Notes: a model not told the origin generated them from the sequence alone. 64,000 nt of DNA from Verrucomicrobiales bacterium (GCA_028293125.1 JAQGPJ010000005.1:18231-82230); one strand, 5' to 3'; numbered from the stretch's first letter, positions 27,166-36,674 are shown. Numbers and translations are program-made.

Positions 27166-27721
27166 AACCGGCGATGAAATCAATCGTGACCATGGGCACA
27201 TTATCAATCTCTGCGGTTCGATAGAACACGCGAAACACCTTTGACGGATCAACCCGCAGGAACAGCACCGAGCCGCCCACACTGAAGTCGCCGACGGGCT
27301 CCCCCTGAGTGCCACCAGTCACGGCGCATGTCCGCAAATCCTCCGGAGCCCAGGCCGCCAGCAGGCAGCCCGAGGGGAATGACAGGCTGATCCCGGAGTC
27401 CACAAGACTGCCGGCGGAGCGGTTCAGGCAGTCGGTCAGCACTTCGGATGGCAGAAAATCATCGGCCCAGTAATGCATGAGGGAAATTTGATCCCCCATG
27501 GGTATAAGGGCCGCACTGCCGGCGCTCCCGGTATGCCAGATCACGGCTTTGCCCGGCCCGACCGCCATTTCCGCCACACGGCTGTCTCCCACCGTTTCAC
27601 AGGCGGATTCATAGTTCGCCCCGTCCTCCGAGACACCCTTCCACAGGGATAGAATGTTCAGATCCCCGATGATGAAGGGGCCACCCTCGCTGCTGATGTA
27701 ATGGAATCCGTTGTCCGGCAT
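27158..27721 (-). CDS. Imm21-like immunity protein
   Basis: This 187-residue protein starts MPDNGFHYISSEGGPFIIGD. The pattern SSEGGP....LSLWKG......NYESACE, followed by a VGPGKAVIW segment, matches the Imm21 family as I recall it (GGP, W-x-G, DYDRAC, then VGxGxALVLG). No signal peptide or membrane segment is seen, as expected for a cytoplasmic antitoxin. No polymorphic toxin is recognisable next to it. Orphan copies are common where immunity genes are collected. The family assignment is from pattern memory and is moderate. Confidence 0.5.
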   Translation of the reverse strand: MPDNGFHYISSEGGPFIIGDLNILSLWKGVSEDGANYESACETVGDSRVAEMAVGPGKAVIWHTGSAGSAALIPMGDQISLMHYWADDFLPSEVLTDCLNRSAGSLVDSGISLSFPSGCLLAAWAPEDLRTCAVTGGTQGEPVGDFSVGGSVLFLRVDPSKVFRVFYRTAEIDNVPMVTIDFIAGSR

Positions 27722-27826
27722 GGCTGTTGAAGGAACGACGCGCCGGCCATGGACGCATGGCGGGAGCGGACAGGCAATCGGGATGCCACCGCCCGTGACG
27801 CCAGTACCCGGGAAACGACACCCGCC

Positions 27827-28306
27827 TTAAAGAGAGGTGTCGGCCAGGCAGTGAGTCCCGGACGAGTGCATGCCCAGAATGACGATGCGCCGGTAGCCGG
27901 CCTGCCGCATCCAGCCGGTGACCTTCTCCACTTCCTGCCTGATGACGGGTTTGTCATCCCACATGACGGACTTGCCGAACTCCACCACCACCAAGTTTTT
28001 GTGCTTCTCGGTTTGCAGAAAATATCCGATCTGGTCAAATTTAAGCATGATGGGGGAGTCCCGCCACACCGGAAAAACATCATCCCCTTTCACCACGCCG
28101 CCGAGTCCCAGATCGAAACGCCCCCCGCCGTCATAGCGGAGAACGCGGTCGGCGCTTGCCTGCAGTTTGAACACGCGGTCCGCCGTTGGTTTTCCATCCT
28201 CCGGAAAGACGGAGTAAAACCCGGGCTCAAGACGGCGGTGCACGCAGCCTGCTTGGAAAGCCAGCAGGATCAGGAGAAGGGGGAGAAGGGAGGTCAAAGG
28301 TTTCAA
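27827..28306 (-). CDS. Putative lipoprotein
   Basis: This 159-residue protein begins at a TTG codon (28306). Residues 1-21 form a lipoprotein-type signal (LLLILLAFQAGC), Cys21 being the acylation candidate although the box is weak. The body contains GFYSVFPEDGKPTADRVF and a C-terminal YRRIVILGMHSSGTH. No family is recognised. It is followed after about 100 bases by the Imm21-like gene on the same strand. A pyrimidine tract and CCAATAA heptamers precede its start, as for several other genes here. Confidence 0.5.
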   Translation of the reverse strand: MKPLTSLLPLLLILLAFQAGCVHRRLEPGFYSVFPEDGKPTADRVFKLQASADRVLRYDGGGRFDLGLGGVVKGDDVFPVWRDSPIMLKFDQIGYFLQTEKHKNLVVVEFGKSVMWDDKPVIRQEVEKVTGWMRQAGYRRIVILGMHSSGTHCLADTSL

Positions 28307-28320
28307 TAGGGGAGGGAAGG

Positions 28321-28488
28321 TGGAAGGGGGGTGGATGGTTATTGGTTATTGGTTAATGGTTATTAGGGTGGAAAGATGGATGGAGTGGACGGGATGGACA
28401 AACTGAAAGCGGTCCGGAGCGGATGGCGGTGCTCCGGGTTTCTGAACCCTGTGGGTCCATGACCCAATAACCAATACCCAATAACCCA
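28321..28488. repeat. Intergenic modular repeat array 4
   Basis: It contains GGTTATT heptamers x4, TTAGGGTGGAAAGATGGA, nonamer copies (GGAGTGGACGGGATGGAC), CTGAAAGCGG, a hairpin core CCGGAGC..GCTCCGG (near 28415-28437), TCTGAACCCTG, then CCAATAACCAATACCCAATAACCC and a pyrimidine tract running into the stop of the GloVer gene. Confidence 0.8.
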
Positions 28489-31400
28489 TCAACCCTCCCC
28501 CTGCCCCTGCCCCTCCCCCGAAACCACCGCCCGCAGCCGGACAAAGGATTTCCCAGCCTGCGCCGGAGGCAGGACGCAGCGGATCAGGTTGAACTCTGTG
28601 CCGGTGGATTCCTCAATCACCACTCCCGGACCGGAATCGGCGGTGGTTTTCCCCAGTTTGAGTGACTGCCAGTGGGTCAGGTCCGTGGAGGTCTCGGCCG
28701 CGAGGCTGATGCCGGGGTCTTCCGCCGCATCCGGAGCTCGGTGGAATTCCAAGGCCGGTGGGCCGCCCCCGGTGCTGTCCAGTCCGGTCAGCCGGGGCAG
28801 GACTTCAGGGGAGGGCTGGCGGGGATCCGCGCCGAGGACGTATTCCAAGGCGTTGGCAGGCCGTCGGCATCCGGGTCCGCGCCGGGCAGGGCCTCCGCTC
28901 CGGTGAAGCCGTGGGCGGCCAGCCAGGGGGCCAGGCCGCGCTCGGAGGTGGTGAAGCTGAGGATCTCCCCAGTCTGGGGGTTCGTGTTGTCCGGATTCAC
29001 GGCGCGCAGCCGGTAATGATAGGTGGTGGCCGGCTCCAGTCCCCGCAGGAAGGCGGTGACAGGCTGCTCCCCGTCCAGCACGGCGGGGGAAGTAACCGGC
29101 AGGGCGAGGCTTCCGGTCAGCGCCGGATCGGTGCTGTAATCCAGAAACACCTCGGAGGCGGAATCATTGGAATGCACGGTGCCGGGGATGCGGGCCGTTG
29201 TGGCGGAGACAGAAGCGGGCGGCAGGGTGTGCGGCAGGGGGCCGAGATGCAGGCGGAAGATCTGCCCGCGTCCCGCCGGGCTGCCGTCCGCCAGCACGCC
29301 GCCCCGCTGGGCCACGCCGTAAAAATGGCCGTCGGTGTGCTTCAGCAGCGGGGCGGAGGGAAGCCATTCTCCGGGAGCCGCGCCGCCAAGCCTTGTCAGT
29401 TGGTGCAGGATCACGGTCCGGTGGGTGTCGCGGGCCGTTTTGTAGATGATTTCGCCACCGGCGGTGCCCCACATCCATCCAGCCCCGTCATGGACCAGAT
29501 TCCCCGCCACACTGCCCGGGGGCTCACTGATGCCGGTGAAGGCGCCTGTGGCGGCGGCGTTTATTTTGTAGATCGCTCCCTTCGTGCTGCTGGTCGCGTT
29601 CGTGACCCCCCACAGAAAGCCTAGTCCGTCCTTGGCAAGACCCGTGATCGGAAGGACCGGTCTCGACCCGGCGGGAATCCCCAATTCCCACACATTGGTG
29701 AACGCGCCGGAGCCGGCATCCAGTTTGAACAGGCTGCCCCGGACTTCCGTGCCGCCATAAAAGGTGGTGCCCCAAATACTGCTCAGGCCGTCGCTGGCAA
29801 GGCCGGGATTGGGAGTCAGGCCCACTGCGGCCCCGGTGGCTCCCGTGAAGGTGGTGACGGTGGTGAAGGCTCCCGTGTCCGTATGGATTTTGAACACGGT
29901 CCCCAGGGATGCCTCCCCGCCCCCGTAGTCGCCCCGGGTGACACCCCAGATATTGCCCTGTCCGTCAAGGAAGGGCGCGCCGCCGGGATAACGTCCATCC
30001 GAGGCTCCGGTGAAGTCCCTGACAGTGGTCAGCACCCCACTGGCCGGATCCACGCGGAACACCGTGCCGAAATCCGCGCCGCCGCCCTGCCGGCTGAATC
30101 CCCAGAGCCGGCCCTGGTTGTCCATGGTCAGGCCTCCGTCCAGCGCTGTGCCCTTGGCGGACCCGGTCCGGCCGGTGAAGACAAGACGGCGGGTCACCTC
30201 GCCGGTGCGGGGATCCAAGGTATAGAGACCGCCGTATCCAAGGGTGCCGTGCCCGCCCTGATCGGCGATATCCGCTCCTCCCCACAGCAGGCCCTGACTG
30301 TCCGCGGTCAGGGCGGTGGCGGGCGCCCCCAGCCCCGGCGCTCCGACGCCCCCCAAGCCGGTGACCAGCGACCAAGTGTCCGTCGCTGGATCGATGGCAT
30401 AGACCGTTCCCCGGTTGCCCGGGCCGCCCCTTTCGGTCATTCCACGCAGTTTGCCGTCCGGGGCCAGGATCAGTCCGGTGGATGGAATCCTGCCGGGGAA
30501 CGCTCCCTCCCCAGCCGTGAACATCACCACCGTCCGGAATTCCCGGTCTGAATATTCACTTTGAAGACTGTGCCCGCCCCGAAATATCCCGAGCCCATGG
30601 AAATCCCTCCCTCATCAGTGGTGCCCCACATCCATCCCCGGCCGTCGGCGCACAGGGCGGTGGACGGCCTGCTGGTCTTGATGCCTCCGCCCGTGACGGT
30701 GTCCGGGATGTCGGCGACAATGGTCAGCGCTCCGGTCGCGGTCTCCACCTTGTAGACGGTGCCCATCCCATAGGCTCCCGCCTCCGCCGTGGTTCCCCAG
30801 AAAAAGCCCTTTCCATCCGGACTGAGCCCCCCCACAGGCCGCCGTCCCCGGTCCCATCCGAAGGCGGCCACCGTGGTGCGGATGCCGGTGGGGACGCTGA
30901 TTTTATAAACTGAGCCGTCAACGTCGCCATTGCCGTTGGGGGACTGCCCCCAGAGAAACCCCAGTCCGTCGGCCGCCAAGTCCGGTGCCGCCTCCTGCTC
31001 CCGGGGAACGGTGCTCAGCAGGGTGAGAGCGCCGGACACCGGGTCCAGCCGATGGAGGGAGGTTTCCTTCACACCCTTCTCAAAGTTGTTCGTCACGGTC
31101 AGGAACCAAAAATGAACCTGGCCATCCGGGACCAGATTCGATACCGGGACCGTGCTGAAATTCGCGCCGGGAAGTGTGTTGAATTCAATGACCTCCACAT
31201 ACTGCCCGGAAGCCGGGGTGAAGTGGAAAATGGCGGCGATGGCAGCGGAGGAGGGCTTGCTGGCGATCCCCCACAGTCTCCCCGCGGCGTCGGACACCAG
31301 CCTTTCCGACGGTCTGGTGGACCCGGTGAAACCGTCAAGCGGATACACCAGGCGGGCGACAGCCGCCACCCGCCCGTCGGGGGAGATCCGGTAAAGGAGA

Positions 31401-31618
31401 CCGGGACCGCCTCCCTCTATATTGCTGTCGCCACCGTGGAAATTCCCGTCCGTATGCAGCGTAAGCCGCCCGCGCACCGGGTTTGCCAGGCTGGCGGGAA
31501 AACCAGCCAGCGGCTGGTAAATGCTCCCGTTCGCGGCGGAGGCGGTTACGGGCAACAGGGCGGGAAGCAGGAAAGTCAGGACAGGCAACAGCCTCGACAG
31601 CAGGCGGTGGGCGGACAT
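28489..31618 (-). pseudogene. GloVer-repeat secreted protein, interrupted by two one-base frameshifts
   Basis: Three consecutive minus-strand frames make one gene: 30524-31618 (signal peptide MSAHRLLSRLLPVLTFLLPALLPVTASA), 28788-30530 and 28489-28848. Repeats such as LGTVFKIHTDTGAFTTVTTF and GMGTVYKVETATGALTIVADI are typical of the GloVer (TIGR03803) tandem beta-propeller family. Restoring one G near 30545 (ACCGGGAATTCC; expected QTGEFRTVVMF) and one base near 28860 (CTGCCAACGCC; expected DGLPNALEYVLG) joins the frames. A fibronectin-like stretch (TTYHYRLRAVN) precedes the C-terminus. The gene may be truly broken, or the two homopolymer losses may be sequencing errors. Confidence 0.75.
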
Positions 31619-31680
31619 TGCAATTTGATAGTAAGGTTCATGCTCACAGTCCAAGGCGAAAAGGAGGGCGGGGGAAGGTG

Positions 31681-31860
31681 AAAGGGTTCAGGGTTCAGGG
31701 TTCAGATGGAAGGGGGTGGATGGTTATTGGTTATTAGGGTGGAAAGATGGACTGAGTGGACTGAGTGGACTGAGTGGACGGGATGGACTGAAAGTTGCCC
31801 GGAGCGGGAAGGCGTTGCTCCAAAGGTCTGAAAACTGAAAAATGAAAAACTGAAAACTCC
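31681..31860. repeat. Intergenic modular repeat array 5 (most complete copy)
   Basis: In order: GGTTCAG x3, GGTTATT x2, TTAGGGTGGAAAGA, nonamer TGGACTGAG x3 plus TGGACGGGATGGACTGA, core GCCCGGAGCGGGAAGGCGTTGCTCC, then CTGAAAACTGAAAAATGAAAAACTGAAAACT and a pyrimidine tract. It lies between the divergent GloVer and methyltransferase genes. Confidence 0.85.
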
Positions 31861-31948
31861 CCCGCCCCTTTTCCGATAGCGGGCCGTAAAGGAATGACGG
31901 ACCGGTTTCCCCGTTCCATCCTTTTCCCTCCCTGCCCCCCCCGCCCGC

Positions 31949-32569
31949 ATGACCTCATTGCCTGCCCCTGTCCGCGAATTCGCGGAATTCGCCCGGACCT
32001 GGTTGCGGTCCCCCCGCCGGATGGGGGCCATCGCACCCTCCGGACCCGGTCTGGCGCGGGTCATCACCGCCGGCATATCGCGATCCACGGGGCCGGTGCT
32101 GGAGTTGGGGCCCGGCACGGGGGTCTTCACCCGCGCTTTGGTGGCCAAGGGGGTGCCGGAGGAGAATCTGACCCTGCTGGAGCGGGATCCACGCTTCGCC
32201 CGCCGGCTGCGGACCCAGTTTCCCGGGGCGCGGGTCATTTCCGGCTGCGCCACCGCGCTTGATGAGATGCCGGGGCCCGTATCCGGCTCCGATTCAGGCT
32301 CCGGCTCCGGCCCGTGCTTTGGTGCCGTGGTCAGCGGGCTGCCGCTGCTGTCCCTGCCGCCGGCGGACGTGCGGCGCATCATCAGCGGTGCCTTCACCCA
32401 TCTGGACGCGGGGCGGCCGCTTTACCAGTTCACCTACCGGCCCGTTTGCCCGGTGCCGCGGGATGTGCTGCGGGACCTGGGGCTGGAGGCGCGGCTGACG
32501 GGATTCAGCCTGCGTAATCTGCCGCCGGCGTGGGTTTATGCGTTGCGGCGGCGGGCGGGGAGGGGGTGA
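31949..32569 (+). CDS. PmtA-like phospholipid N-methyltransferase / class I SAM methyltransferase
   Basis: This 206-residue protein has the N-terminal signature of bacterial phospholipid methyltransferases, FARTWLRSPRRMGAIAPSG, then SAM motif I VLELGPGTGVFTRALVAKG (residues ~50-68) and NLTLLERDPRFARRL. VVSGLPLLSLPPADVRRII is motif IV-like. An in-frame six-base repeat encodes VSGSDSGSGSGPCF within the domain. It would methylate phosphatidylethanolamine or a related lipid at the membrane. The rRNA dimethylase KsgA shares motif I but not the N-terminal motif. Confidence 0.75.
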   Translation: MTSLPAPVREFAEFARTWLRSPRRMGAIAPSGPGLARVITAGISRSTGPVLELGPGTGVFTRALVAKGVPEENLTLLERDPRFARRLRTQFPGARVISGCATALDEMPGPVSGSDSGSGSGPCFGAVVSGLPLLSLPPADVRRIISGAFTHLDAGRPLYQFTYRPVCPVPRDVLRDLGLEARLTGFSLRNLPPAWVYALRRRAGRG

Positions 32570-32665
32570 GGGGGAAGAGTTCTCAGTTTTCAGTTTTCAG
32601 AAATCCGGAGCTGCGTCCTGCGCTTTGGAAATAGGGTTGCGTCAGTCCATCCCGTCCATCCGGAA
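32570..32665. repeat. Intergenic modular repeat array 6 (short)
   Basis: It begins immediately at the methyltransferase stop with a purine tract (GGGGGAAGAG), then TTCTCAGTTTTCAGTTTTCAG, a core with CCGGAGCTGCGTCCTGCGC, and GTCCATCCCGTCCATCC. It has no left-facing heptamer arm, so it is a partial copy. The following ~210 bases hold no gene. Confidence 0.65.
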
Positions 32666-32875
32666 CCCTGTCAAAAACAGGAATACGACTGAAAACAAAG
32701 CTTATCCTGTAACTGCCGGCCCGTGCTGCCGGAGCAGCCTCCAGGCGGCGGCCTGAACCAGTTTCCACCGATTTGACAAACACACTCCCAGGCGATAGAA
32801 TAACCGCACCACCCGATGGTCTGTTCCCACGGTGCCAACCCTCCTCTGGAAGGAGCACGCACCAAGGAAATTGCG

Positions 32876-32919
32876 GCCCCGGCTGCTTGGGATTCTGACA
32901 GTCCCGTGGCAGCCGGGGC
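32876..32919. terminator. Hairpin between convergent genes
   Basis: GCCCCGGCTGC (32876-32886) and GCAGCCGGGGC (32909-32919) are perfect inverted 11-mers, followed by TGATTTATTTT on the plus side. It lies between the stops of the methyltransferase (+) and the HTH gene (-), so rho-independent termination in the plus direction is likely. Confidence 0.6.
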
Positions 32920-32958
32920 TGATTTATTTTGGGTGGCCGGCGTTTGTGCCAGTGTGGC

Positions 32959-33306
32959 CTACGCCACGCCCCGCGCCCGGCAGTAGGCGTCGAGATCCCG
33001 CTGGTAAACGTGGCGGCGTCGGAGACCAGGGCGGTGGGAGCGGATGGCGCCGCTGGCCATGAGGCGCTGGGCCTGGCGGACGCCGATGCCTAGGCGGGCG
33101 GCGACATCGGCCACGCTGAGCAGGGCCTCCCCCAGGCGCGGCGTTACGGTCGTGCGCAGCTGGAAAAGGTCGGCCCGTCCGGGGATGGGCGTCACCTGAT
33201 GGGAGACGGCGAAACCCAGATCCGCAGGGGGGCGGGCGGGCGGGGGAGGAGGAAAAGGAGTGGAAACAGGGGCGGAGGAGAAGCGGGAATCCGATGCCGG
33301 TGCCAT
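32959..33306 (-). CDS. Helix-turn-helix (excisionase/MerR-type) DNA-binding protein
   Basis: This 115-residue protein has a Pro-rich tail at residues ~15-30, then a compact domain LLSVADVAARLGIGVRQAQRLMASGAI followed by RRRHVYQRDLDAYCRARG. This is the HTH_17/excisionase arrangement (winged helix with a 'wing' of basic residues). It is transcribed away from the phage structural genes and is the only regulator-like gene at that edge. It could be a prophage excisionase or repressor. No integrase is visible. Confidence 0.65.
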   Translation of the reverse strand: MAPASDSRFSSAPVSTPFPPPPPARPPADLGFAVSHQVTPIPGRADLFQLRTTVTPRLGEALLSVADVAARLGIGVRQAQRLMASGAIRSHRPGLRRRHVYQRDLDAYCRARGVA

Positions 33307-33437
33307 AGTGTTTAACAGATAGAGAGGAACGGATTGATTGCAAGGAAATGAGGCGGAAATTAAGAAAAATCAGGGCGTCTTTTTGGGATGGAAACCGCGT
33401 GTGCTTGGAGAGTTTCACAGCGGCCTTGGGCAGCAGC

Positions 33438-33660
33438 GGGGTAGAACAGGCGTCCCGCCTGTCCCGCCGGGCATCCTGCCCGGTGCCCTTGCCCTGGCAG
33501 CTGTTATCTACCTTGGCGACTTCTGCCGGCTTGATTTTAAAGGAGAAAACACCTTTGAGGCGGATTCTGTTCAGGGCTGGCGGTCTTCTGCGGAGGGTGC
33601 CGGGGCATCGGCACCGGGCGGGACGCCCGGCGGGACAGGCGGGACGCCTGTTCCACCCGG
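33438..33660. repeat. Inverted-repeat (MITE-like) element with ~50-base arms
   Basis: The left arm, 33438-33487 (GGGGTAGAACAGGCGTCCCG...GCCCGGTGCC), and the right arm, 33610-33660, are near-perfect reverse complements. They enclose about 120 bases with no gene. The arms themselves contain smaller palindromes (GGCGTCCCGCC). Part of the arm recurs in the hairpin at 21800-21830. Confidence 0.75.
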
Positions 33661-33814
33661 AGAGCTTCCCGGCTTCGCCGGAAATCGGTTGTTTTGGAGT
33701 GGATAGATCATCATTCTGCACTTTTATGTCGCCTGTGTCGTCTATGACGCTAAAGTCCGGTTTTTGTGGTGGAAAGAGCGGGCGGACAGGCCGGGGAGAG
33801 GGCAGGGTGGGGGC

Positions 33815-34195
33815 ATGATCTCCGACGCTCTTTCCACTGTCACCGCCACCGCCACTTCCGCCGCCGGGGCGGTCTCCGACTGCTTCACGGACTGGCCCGC
33901 CCTCATCGCCGCCGTGTTCGCCGGTCTCTCCGGCATGGTCACGCTGGTCTTCGGCCTGCGGGCCAAAGCCCGGCAGGCGGAGGCCGCCACTGAGTTGGCC
34001 CTGATCCGGGCGCGCATGGAGGCGGCGGCGGAGCACGCCGCGGACGCCAGCCAGCAAGCCCTGCGCACCGCTCAATCCGTGCAGGAAAGCCGCGAGGAGC
34101 GGCACTGCCAGATCGACGGCGTCCGCGCGGATCTGGGACGGTTGAGGGCGGAGTTTCAGGGTGGTCAGCAGGACGGGAATCAGGGGGAAGGCTGA
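33815..34195 (+). CDS. Small phage membrane protein (holin-like size and topology)
   Basis: The start at 33815 (MISDALSTVTATATSA) gives 126 residues. One transmembrane helix (LIAAVFAGLSGMVTLVFGL, ~30-48) is followed by a charged coiled-coil (AKARQAEAATELALIRARMEAAAEHAAD...). It is the first rightward gene of the head-tail cluster. Topology would suit a holin or a membrane-anchored packaging accessory, but no endolysin is found nearby. The family is not recognised. Confidence 0.5.
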   Translation: MISDALSTVTATATSAAGAVSDCFTDWPALIAAVFAGLSGMVTLVFGLRAKARQAEAATELALIRARMEAAAEHAADASQQALRTAQSVQESREERHCQIDGVRADLGRLRAEFQGGQQDGNQGEG

Positions 34196-34363
34196 GGGGC
34201 GGGGGGGAGGAGTTTTCAGTTTTCAGTTTTCAGCGGCGTGGCGCGGTGCCTTTCCGCTCCGTCCATCCAGTCCACCCAGTCCACAGTCCACTCAGTCCAC
34301 CAGACCCATCACCCAGCGCCCAGTACACCAGCACCCTGAAAACTGAAAACTGAAAACTTTTCC
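34196..34363. repeat. Intergenic modular repeat array 7 (inverted arms)
   Basis: A purine tract (GGGGCGGGGGGGAGGAG) follows the stop, then TTTTCAG x3, a GC core (GGCGTGGCGCGGTGCCTTTCCGCTCC), nonamers GTCCATCCA/GTCCACCCA, degenerate CCAGCACC units, and CTGAAAA x3 ending in TTTTCC directly before the next start. Confidence 0.85.
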
Positions 34364-34367
34364 ATGA

Positions 34368-34997
34368 ATGACCACTCCGCCCACCACCAGCTCCATCCCC
34401 TCCCCTCTCCGGCGACTGCCGGAGGAACAGCAGATGGCCATCTATGCGGAGCTGCAGAAGCAGCCGCTGGCCCATGTGCGGGAGGCGCTGCGGGCCGCCG
34501 GGGTGGAGACGGATTTGGGGGAGCTTTACGGGTTCTCAGCGTGGTGGCGGGCGCGGCTGCGGTTTCTGGAGGCGCGGGCGCGGCTGGAGGCGTTGGCGGA
34601 ATGCCTGACGGAGGAGATGAAGGCGGGAGGGCGCATGCCCACGCCCGCGTCCGCACTCACCCTCATCCTCACGGACACTCCCGCGGACAAGGCATCGGCC
34701 ACGGATTCCCATTCCCTGCTGACCCCAACACTCACCCCGGTGCAGGTGGAGGAGTGGGGGGATTTTTTGTTTCTGCGGACCGCCGTGGCGGAGGACAATC
34801 TGGAGGGCTATGTGAAGCTGCGCGGCATCATGGAGCGCAGCCGCCGCACCCGGCTGGACGAGCGCCGCATGGCTCTGCTGGAGGCCCGCGCGGCGCGCAT
34901 GGAGAATGCCGGACGGGAACGTCAGAAATCCGGCGGGGGTCTGAGCCCCGAGACCCTGGAGCTGATGGAATCCATGCTGGGCATGATGCAGTCATGA
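34368..34997 (+). CDS. Putative phage terminase small subunit (Mu gp27 / DUF3486-like)
   Basis: This 209-residue protein is highly charged and helical (LRRLPEEQQMAIYAELQKQPLAHVREALRAAG). An in-frame low-complexity stretch lies at residues ~95-125 (TLILTDTPADKASATDSHSLL). The C-terminal helix SPETLELMESMLGMM is similar to the end of gp27-type proteins. Its stop overlaps the terminase large subunit start by four bases (ATGA). Position and size support a small subunit, while sequence similarity is weak by eye. An alternative ATG four bases upstream is in a different frame. Confidence 0.6.
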   Translation: MTTPPTTSSIPSPLRRLPEEQQMAIYAELQKQPLAHVREALRAAGVETDLGELYGFSAWWRARLRFLEARARLEALAECLTEEMKAGGRMPTPASALTLILTDTPADKASATDSHSLLTPTLTPVQVEEWGDFLFLRTAVAEDNLEGYVKLRGIMERSRRTRLDERRMALLEARAARMENAGRERQKSGGGLSPETLELMESMLGMMQS

Positions 34998-36640
34998 GCG
35001 CCTTTCACACTTTTCATTCCGGCTCTGATTCCAGTTCCGCATGCGGATTCGATTGCGGTTCCGGGCCCGAATGCGAATCCGGTTTCCATCCCGGCTCCCC
35101 TGTCAAATCCCCGCCCGTCCTCCCCCGCGAGCCGCAGGCCGGCTGGCGCATCGCCCGCGGCGGGGACCGCCGTCCGGACCATGCCCGCCGCTTTGCCGGG
35201 CGCGCCCGGAACATCCCGGAATCCCCGCAGTTCTGGCTGTGGTATCAGCACCGCTGGATCCACGACCGCAGCCTCATGCGGCTGTTCTCCAAGAGCCGGC
35301 GCGTCGGCATCAGCTACGCCACCGCCTATGACTATGTGCGCACCCGCAGCCTGGCCGCGTGCCGGGCGGACGCGTGGGTCAGCAGCCGGGACGAGGTGTC
35401 GGCGCTGGAGTTCCAGCGCTACTGCGCGGCCTTCGCCAAAACGCTCAACGTGGGCGCAAGGGACCTCGGCCTGCAGGTGCTGCAGGAAAGCAAAAGCGGC
35501 GCCGTCAAAACCACCGCCCATGTGCTCGGCTTCGCCAACGGGAAGCGCATTTACGCCCTGTCCGGAAACCCCGACGCCATGGCCAGCAAGGGCGGCGATG
35601 TGGGGCTGGACGAGTTCGCCCTGCGGCAGGATCCGCAGCAGGCGTTCTCGATCGCCAAGCCCACCATCACATGGGGCGGACGGCTGGCCCTCATCAGCTC
35701 CATGCGCCCCGGATACTTCGCGGACATTTGCCAGGAGATCGAGGAAAAGGGCAATCCCAAGGGATGGAGCTATCACAAAATCACGCTGCAGGACGCATTG
35801 GACCAGGGGTTCCTGTGGAAGCTGCAGTCCCAGCTGGCCCCGGACAATGAACGGCTGGGATGGGACGAGGCGCAGTATTTCGACCACGAGCGCGCCAGCG
35901 CGGCGGACGCCGAGGCCTTCGCCCAGGAATTCATGTGCGTGCCGGCGGATGAGAGCGCGGCCTTCATCACCCACGACATGATCCGCGGCTGTGAATACCC
36001 GCAGAGCAAGGCGTGGGAATGGACGCTGGAGGAGGCGGAGCAGGCCGCCGGGAACGGCGCCCGGCTTTACGGCGGGCTGGACATCGGGCGCAAAAAGGAT
36101 TTCACATGGTTCACCCTGACGAAAAAGGTCGGCGGCTGCCATTTTGTCAGGAGCATTGTCCGCCTGCGCGGCGAGACCTTCCAGGAGCAGGAGCGCCGAC
36201 TGTACCCGTGGTTCCGCGTGTGCCGCCGCCTGTGCGGCGACAGCACGGGACTGGGCGCGCAGTTCATGGAGGACGCCCGCCGGCTGATCGGCCGCTGGCA
36301 GGTGGAGGAGGTCAACTTCACCCAGCCCGTCAAAGAGGACCTGGCCTATCCGGTGCGCACCGCCTTTGAGGACCGCGCGCTGCGCCTTCCCTGCGACCCG
36401 CTGCTGGCCGCGCATCTGCGGGCCATCCGCCGGGAGACCACCAAGTCGGGCAACATCCGGTTCACCGCCGATTCCTCGGAGGACGGCCATGCGGACGGCT
36501 TCTGGTCGCTGGCCCTCTGTCTCCACGCCGCCGGTGGGCAGCCTCCGCCCGTGATGCCCGCTGCCTTCGCCGCCGCCACGGGCACCAGCACTGCGGGACG
36601 CGGGCTATATGCCTCCGCCCGCCGTCTCCGCGCGCTCTGA
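34994..36640 (+). CDS. Phage terminase large subunit (Mu gp28-like)
   Basis: The start at 34994 (MSAFHTFHSGSDSS) overlaps the upstream stop. Residues 7-40 are a Ser/Gly/Cys/Phe low-complexity region from a degenerate six-base repeat. The domain then begins FWLWYQHRWIHDRSLMRLFSKSRRVGISYATA: the atypical Walker A of gp28-like ATPases falls at ~98-105. GGDVGLDEFAL fits Walker B. RLYGGLDIGRKKDFTWFTL (~357) opens the RuvC-like nuclease. The C-terminal SEDGHADGFWSLALCLHA is also typical. The protein packages DNA into the head. Confidence 0.85.
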   Translation: MSAFHTFHSGSDSSSACGFDCGSGPECESGFHPGSPVKSPPVLPREPQAGWRIARGGDRRPDHARRFAGRARNIPESPQFWLWYQHRWIHDRSLMRLFSKSRRVGISYATAYDYVRTRSLAACRADAWVSSRDEVSALEFQRYCAAFAKTLNVGARDLGLQVLQESKSGAVKTTAHVLGFANGKRIYALSGNPDAMASKGGDVGLDEFALRQDPQQAFSIAKPTITWGGRLALISSMRPGYFADICQEIEEKGNPKGWSYHKITLQDALDQGFLWKLQSQLAPDNERLGWDEAQYFDHERASAADAEAFAQEFMCVPADESAAFITHDMIRGCEYPQSKAWEWTLEEAEQAAGNGARLYGGLDIGRKKDFTWFTLTKKVGGCHFVRSIVRLRGETFQEQERRLYPWFRVCRRLCGDSTGLGAQFMEDARRLIGRWQVEEVNFTQPVKEDLAYPVRTAFEDRALRLPCDPLLAAHLRAIRRETTKSGNIRFTADSSEDGHADGFWSLALCLHAAGGQPPPVMPAAFAAATGTSTAGRGLYASARRLRAL

Positions 36641-36674
36641 CCGTTGGATTGGTAAATTTTTATATTGTCAGGTT

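Noticed and set aside
31681..31710. GGGTTCAG runs as telomere-like or chromosome-end repeats
   Set aside because: They are internal, short, occur in both orientations and belong to the modular arrays.
32700..32870. tRNA or other structured RNA in the gap after the methyltransferase
   Set aside because: No cloverleaf arms or TTC-loop motif could be found by eye; only a terminator-like hairpin is present.
33338..33818. Overlapping plus-strand frames across the inverted-repeat element
   Set aside because: Their translations are dictated by the palindromic arms, and no domain is seen.
34922..36526. Minus-strand open frame opposite the terminase
   Set aside because: Shadow frame. Terminase motifs are on the plus strand.
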